Positions 60,320-64,000 of a stretch of DNA of 64,000 nucleotides are shown piece after piece; the stretch's first letter is position 1, and the number at the start of each line of letters is the position of its first letter. The translations under genes were made by a program, and so were the position numbers. The stretch is taken from positions 199,117 to 263,116 of the forward strand of contig JBHEQV010000002.1 of assembly GCA_046530735.1 (NCBI GenBank), in the 5' to 3' direction. The notes under the pieces were generated by a model. That model saw only the letters and a list, made by a program, of their open reading frames with translations, did no database searches and had not been told where the DNA came from. This DNA comes from Arsenophonus sp046530735. Its GTDB lineage: Bacteria; Pseudomonadota; Gammaproteobacteria; Enterobacterales; Enterobacteriaceae.

Positions 60320-60939
60320 AACGATCAATTAGAGATTTATTGATACAACTACGCCATCAAGGAATTAAAGATGAAGGTCTATTGGCAGCTATTGCAAAAG
60401 TCCCTCGTGAGCGTTTTGTAGATGAAGCACTTTCACATAAAGCTTATGAAAATATTCCTTTACCTATAGGTTTTTCTCAGACTATTTCGCAACCTTATAT
60501 TGTTGCTCGTATGACAGAATTACTTGCGCTTTCTCCATCGGATCATGTTTTAGAAATTGGCACCGGGTCTGGTTATCAAACAGCTATTTTAGCTCATCTT
60601 GTCGCACGGGTTTTTTCAGTAGAACGTATCAAGGGACTGCAATGGAATGCTAAACGTAGATTAAAACAACTTGATCTTCATAATATTTCAACACGTCATG
60701 GCGATGGCTGGATGGGATGGTCCTCTAATGGGCCTTTTGATGGAATTATTGTAACAGCAGCGCCAGCAGAACTCCCACTCGTATTGCTTGAACAATTAAA
60801 AGATGGTGGCCTTATGGTATTACCTCTCGGTGATAAAAAACAGATATTAAAAATCATTAAACGTCAAGGTAATGATTTTCATTCTACAACGGTAGAGTCA
60901 GTGCGATTTGTTCCTTTAATCCCTGGAAGTTTGGCATGA
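60313..60939 (+). CDS. pcm: Pcm, protein-L-isoaspartate O-methyltransferase
   Basis: Repairs isoaspartyl residues in ageing proteins using S-adenosylmethionine. It is 208 residues, as in E. coli. PREFV-type start (VPRERFVDEA), GFSQTISQPYIVARM, motif I VLEIGTGSGYQTAILA (about 79-94), VFSVERIKGL, HGDGWMGW and IIVTAAPAELP are all present. Its start lies within surE, so the two are translationally coupled. Retention is notable given the loss of rpoS, since in E. coli the gene matters most in stationary phase. Confidence 0.96.
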   Translation: MLKRSIRDLLIQLRHQGIKDEGLLAAIAKVPRERFVDEALSHKAYENIPLPIGFSQTISQPYIVARMTELLALSPSDHVLEIGTGSGYQTAILAHLVARVFSVERIKGLQWNAKRRLKQLDLHNISTRHGDGWMGWSSNGPFDGIIVTAAPAELPLVLLEQLKDGGLMVLPLGDKKQILKIIKRQGNDFHSTTVESVRFVPLIPGSLA

Positions 60940-61082
60940 AATAATATTTAGAGATAGATAATTTAAGATTTTTTATTAACCTATACTTTTATAAAAAGTT
61001 GTTTTAACTATTGCAATAAGTTGTCGAGCAATAATTAAATTATTAATTTTTATTAAAGATTTGTCTTCATGGGGGAAGAAGT

Positions 61083-62147
61083 ATGAATTTTAACAGCGCA
61101 AAATTTGCGATTAGATGGGCTATTATTTGTCTAATAATAGACCCAACATTAATAGGATGCTCGACACCATATCATCTAACAGCACCAATTAATAGTGTCC
61201 ATGATAATATCCATCCGATTAATACTTATCCTGTTATCAATACAGGATCAAAAAGTATGCCAATACCCTTTTCTCCTAAAAATATTTTTGTTAATAATCA
61301 AAATAGTAATATAAATAAATCAATGTATCAACCTGTGATGCTAGAGTCTAAGACTAATACTGATGGTCGAATAATTTATAACCGAAATTATGATAATATT
61401 AAAAAAGGAAGCTATAGTGGTAAAACCTATACTATTAAAGGTGGTGATACGCTGTTTTACATTGCTTGGATAACAGGTAATGATTATTCTGATCTGGCGA
61501 AACGTAATAAAATTGCAGATCCTTATAGTTTAAGGATTGGGCAAATACTTAATATTCCTAATAGCTATAGTGATTCAGAAATAATAGTTGCTAATCATAC
61601 TCAGAATACAAACAATAAAATTGTTGATTCTAAATCAACTAATGCGCACCCTTTATCAATTGATGAGAAAAATTCAAGAAAGACGTTACCAATAGTATCT
61701 AAGCCAATAACATCTTATATGCCGTCTGCAACAACAGTATCTCCGGGCTTAAATAATAATAGGATAGTAAATATAGTAGATAAGTGGCGTTGGCCAATTG
61801 AACGAAAAGTAATTAAATCTTTCTCTGATATTCAAGGTGGAGATAAAGGCGTTGATATTGTCGGATTGCGAGGTCAACCTATTTTTGCAACTGCAGCAGG
61901 AAAAGTGGTTTATTCTGGAAACGCATTGCGTGGATACGGAAATCTTATAATAATAAGACATAACGATGACTATTTGAGTGCTTATGCTCACAATGATACT
62001 ATATTGGTTCATGATCAACAAGCGATTCAGGCAGGACAAAAAATTGCTACTATGGGTAGCACTGGTACAAATTCAGTAAAATTACATTTTGAGATTCGTT
62101 ACAAGGGAAAATCAGTAAATCCATTGAGTTATCTTTCGCAGCGATAA
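61083..62147 (+). CDS. nlpD: NlpD, LytM-domain lipoprotein activator of amidase AmiC
   Basis: Outer-membrane lipoprotein that activates AmiC for cell separation. It is 354 residues (E. coli 379). The signal peptide and lipobox LIGC place the lipidated Cys at 26. A LysM domain spans about 116-160 (YTIKGGDTLFYIAW to ILNIPN). A long low-complexity linker follows, then a degenerate M23 domain (about 238-353; KGVDIVGLRGQPIFATAAGK, LHFEIRYKGKSVNP) lacking the full zinc ligands, as in true NlpD. GGGGGAAGAAG precedes the ATG. E. coli rpoS follows; here it is a fossil. Confidence 0.94.
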   Translation: MNFNSAKFAIRWAIICLIIDPTLIGCSTPYHLTAPINSVHDNIHPINTYPVINTGSKSMPIPFSPKNIFVNNQNSNINKSMYQPVMLESKTNTDGRIIYNRNYDNIKKGSYSGKTYTIKGGDTLFYIAWITGNDYSDLAKRNKIADPYSLRIGQILNIPNSYSDSEIIVANHTQNTNNKIVDSKSTNAHPLSIDEKNSRKTLPIVSKPITSYMPSATTVSPGLNNNRIVNIVDKWRWPIERKVIKSFSDIQGGDKGVDIVGLRGQPIFATAAGKVVYSGNALRGYGNLIIIRHNDDYLSAYAHNDTILVHDQQAIQAGQKIATMGSTGTNSVKLHFEIRYKGKSVNPLSYLSQR

Positions 62148-62189
62148 TTTAGATGTATTACTTGTTAATGTTATATACATTTAGAGTTA

Positions 62190-63230
62190 ATGTTAGCAAA
62201 GATTGTTCCTTTACTCACAGAGTAATTTATAGTCGTGTGTCTATATTAAATTCTTGTGGTTTTAATAACCTACTTTAAGTTAGACAATTTGGTAAATAAA
62301 ATGATTCTATACCATGGAATTTACTCAGCTATCCTTTTAATAGTCTAAAATAGCTATTCATATTTTAAACATGAAATTACTTGCAAATAAATCTTTGGTT
62401 ACCCAAGCTTATTAGGTGATGAAAATTAATTTCATGCTCGTTAGTAAATGTTTCATATCATTTACCTTTATCTAAATAAAGGTTAAACTCTGATTGATGA
62501 TAAGCTCAAGAAAACATCTAACTAAAACATTCTGCATTAAACTATTGAAGAATCTTATTGGTCACATAACTCTTTTAATCTCTAGGAATTAAGACCGTGA
62601 TTTATTTTCCATTTTATCCTCCTACTCTTGGATGTTTTCTACCTTTCCTATATGGGAAATAATCTTTTATTTTAAAGGGTTAGTGAAAAATATTTCATCA
62701 ACTTAAGCAATACCACTTAGTACATTTAAGTTGGTTATCCTTACTGAAGGAAGAGGATAGTGACGAAATTTAAACACTGTTTTAAAAGTTAATGCCTATT
62801 TGTTTTACTGATTTCTGTAAAGTTAAGTTATTCAACATATATTGAGATAATTAAACCATTTATCCTTGTGATGTAATTTACCAAAAGACTTTCATTAAGA
62901 TTGTTAATTTTTTTTCTACAATCAAGAATTTGCAAGGATATTACTGCAACTATTATTCTCACCAAGCCAGATAAGATGTTCACTATAACAGTATGGATAG
63001 GATAAAGTAGAGTTAGTTATTTCAATGTATGAATTGACATTATTCAACAGATCGTCAACGGAGATAACTAATTAGATGCAGCTTATGTTGGCAGAAAGCA
63101 AAGAAAGAGTTTCTTTGCTCTGTATGATTGTTTTTCCATAATAACCATTATAGCGAAAATTTTTATTTATATATTATAAGAGATTTCTACCAATAAGCGC
63201 TGTCAAGATAGCTTAATTTGTCTATTTCGA
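62190..63230 (-). mobile_element. Decayed IS1595-like element (copy 2), inside former rpoS
   Basis: Collinear with 15650-16680 in the same orientation. On the minus strand the broken reading gives LSQYMLNNLTLQKSVKQIGI and a YFPYRKGRKHPR segment. It occupies the place of the missing 5' part of rpoS between nlpD and the rpoS 3' fragment. Confidence 0.6.
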
Positions 63231-63683
63231 GAGGAAATTTTGTCTTAGAAACTTGATTAAGATTCAAATACTGAAAAAATTGCAGAATGCTTAACGGAGA
63301 AGCCGGTAGATGATGTTAGCCAGATGTGTTGCTGCTAAATAAGCGAATTTATTCTGCTAATACTCCAATCGTTGCTAATTTAAATAAAGTATTACTTGAT
63401 ATATCATATAATGATAACGATTCAGGAAAAAAAGGAACTATCTAAGTTAACAATATAAAAGAGAGAATTATTAAATGCCTGGTTTAACTTTATAAAATAA
63501 CGTGAAGTGTTAGCCTCACAGGTTTACTTTATTAAGCTATAAATCAGAAATGTTATAGAAGGATAGAGTAAGAGATTGCCATTACTGTGAGAGAATTCAT
63601 TAGATACAGCTTGAAGGCTGTCGTCAATTAAAAGATATTTTCATAATCAAGGTCTTAGTGAGTTATTAGCAAATCTGATATAA
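63230..63683 (+). pseudogene. rpoS: rpoS fossil, 3' fragment (stationary-phase sigma factor)
   Basis: The plus strand reads EKIAECLTEKPVDDVSQ, matching RpoS EEIAEQLDKPVDDVSRM. It continues with LLLNKRIYSANTPI (LRLNERITSVDTPL) and KVLLDI, and, in other frames, REVLAS (REVLARR), TVREFIRYSLKAVVN over the RVRQIQVEGLRRL helix, and QGLSELLAN at the end (QGLNIEALFRE). It covers sigma regions 3 to 4. Stops and frameshifts are numerous. It is downstream of nlpD as in E. coli, but the N-terminal half is gone. Confidence 0.85.
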
Positions 63684-63689
63684 AAGATT

Positions 63690-64000
63690 TAGTGGGTCCC
63701 ATGCTACCTCTGATGATTAATAAATATGTTCTTCAATTTTGAATTAGATGTTGTTTACCAGAATGGTTAAAAGCTAAAATCTCCTTAGCAGGTTTCAGCT
63801 TTTTTAGTATATGGTATCAGATTCAATACCATAAAATGATTGTTGTTATTAAACCATAACTTTTCGCGTCTCAGCTTTGTAGGCTGAGTGTCACAAAAGG
63901 CGATTTAATCGGATTCGTCGTCTTATTTGATGCCCAGTACGTCTGATTGACAGGAAGCTATAGAATGCCAGCCGTTCCCCTCGCTTTTTTTCAGCTTCTT
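63690..64000 (-). mobile_element. Decayed IS256-type insertion sequence (copy 10, cut by window end)
   Basis: Left end of a minus-strand copy, matching the left ends at 41235 and 46615 base for base over short blocks. It begins right after the rpoS fossil and continues beyond the window. Confidence 0.75.

Noticed and set aside
61083..62147. NlpD taken as an active M23 endopeptidase
   Set aside because: Full zinc ligands are missing, as in authentic NlpD and EnvC, which activate amidases rather than cutting peptidoglycan.
1..64000. tRNA, rRNA or other stable RNA genes
   Set aside because: I looked for T-loop sequences and paired acceptor ends in the gaps and saw none that would fold; a covariance-model search would be needed to exclude them.

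Overview
The window reads as part of a chromosome from a gammaproteobacterium of the Enterobacterales, at an intermediate stage of genome reduction. A host-restricted insect symbiont is the likeliest lifestyle, but the genus cannot be fixed from this sequence. The evidence is very AT-rich DNA, about 40% intact coding sequence, proteins close in length and motif to Escherichia coli orthologues, and E. coli-like gene order broken by long non-coding stretches. Those stretches hold heavily decayed insertion sequences, a decayed Mu-like phage region and readable fossils of the genes expected there by synteny. No intact transposase was seen.

Region 1 (1-5.4 kb): a decayed IS256-type copy, ubiK, a strong bidirectional terminator, hldE (heptose activation for LPS), another IS256-type copy and a cobB fossil. 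Region 2 (5.4-12.2 kb): lolCDE (lipoprotein export) on the minus strand, divergent from mfd (transcription-coupled repair). Region 3 (12.2-20.9 kb): ndh among dead elements (IS256-, IS1595-, IS91- and IS481-like, one inserted into another), then a thiK fossil and lpoB. Region 4 (21-25.8 kb): a compact minus-strand run of hinT, tatD/ycfH, holB, tmk, mltG and a frameshifted pabC. Region 5 (25.8-30.4 kb): fabF, split into a 5' and a 3' fossil by a cluster of dead elements. Region 6 (30.5-37.1 kb): the minus-strand fatty-acid cluster acpP, fabG, fabD, fabH, plsX, rpmF, followed by fossil yceD, fossil yceF (opposite strand) and intact rluC. Region 7 (37.1-40.9 kb): rne, a full-length RNase E keeping its degradosome microdomains. 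Region 8 (41-59.5 kb): a desert holding one transporter gene, puuP, which has a possible leader ORF. It also holds IS256-like copies, an lpoA fossil, MuA-like and DUF3164-like phage fossils, further IS91-, IS1595- and IS481-like remnants and an extremely AT-rich block. Region 9 (59.5-64 kb): surE, pcm and nlpD intact, then a dead IS1595-like element, the 3' half of a fossil rpoS and the start of another IS256-like copy.

The surviving genes serve envelope building (hldE, lolCDE, lpoB, mltG, nlpD), fatty-acid and phospholipid synthesis, replication and repair (holB, tmk, mfd), RNA processing (rne, rluC), respiration (ndh, ubiK) and polyamine import (puuP). The dead ones are regulators and conditionally useful enzymes (rpoS, cobB, thiK, pabC, yceD, yceF), plus fabF and lpoA, whose roles overlap those of fabB and lpoB. 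The gene order supports the pseudogene calls, because each fossil in the rne-to-lol segment lies where E. coli carries the living gene.
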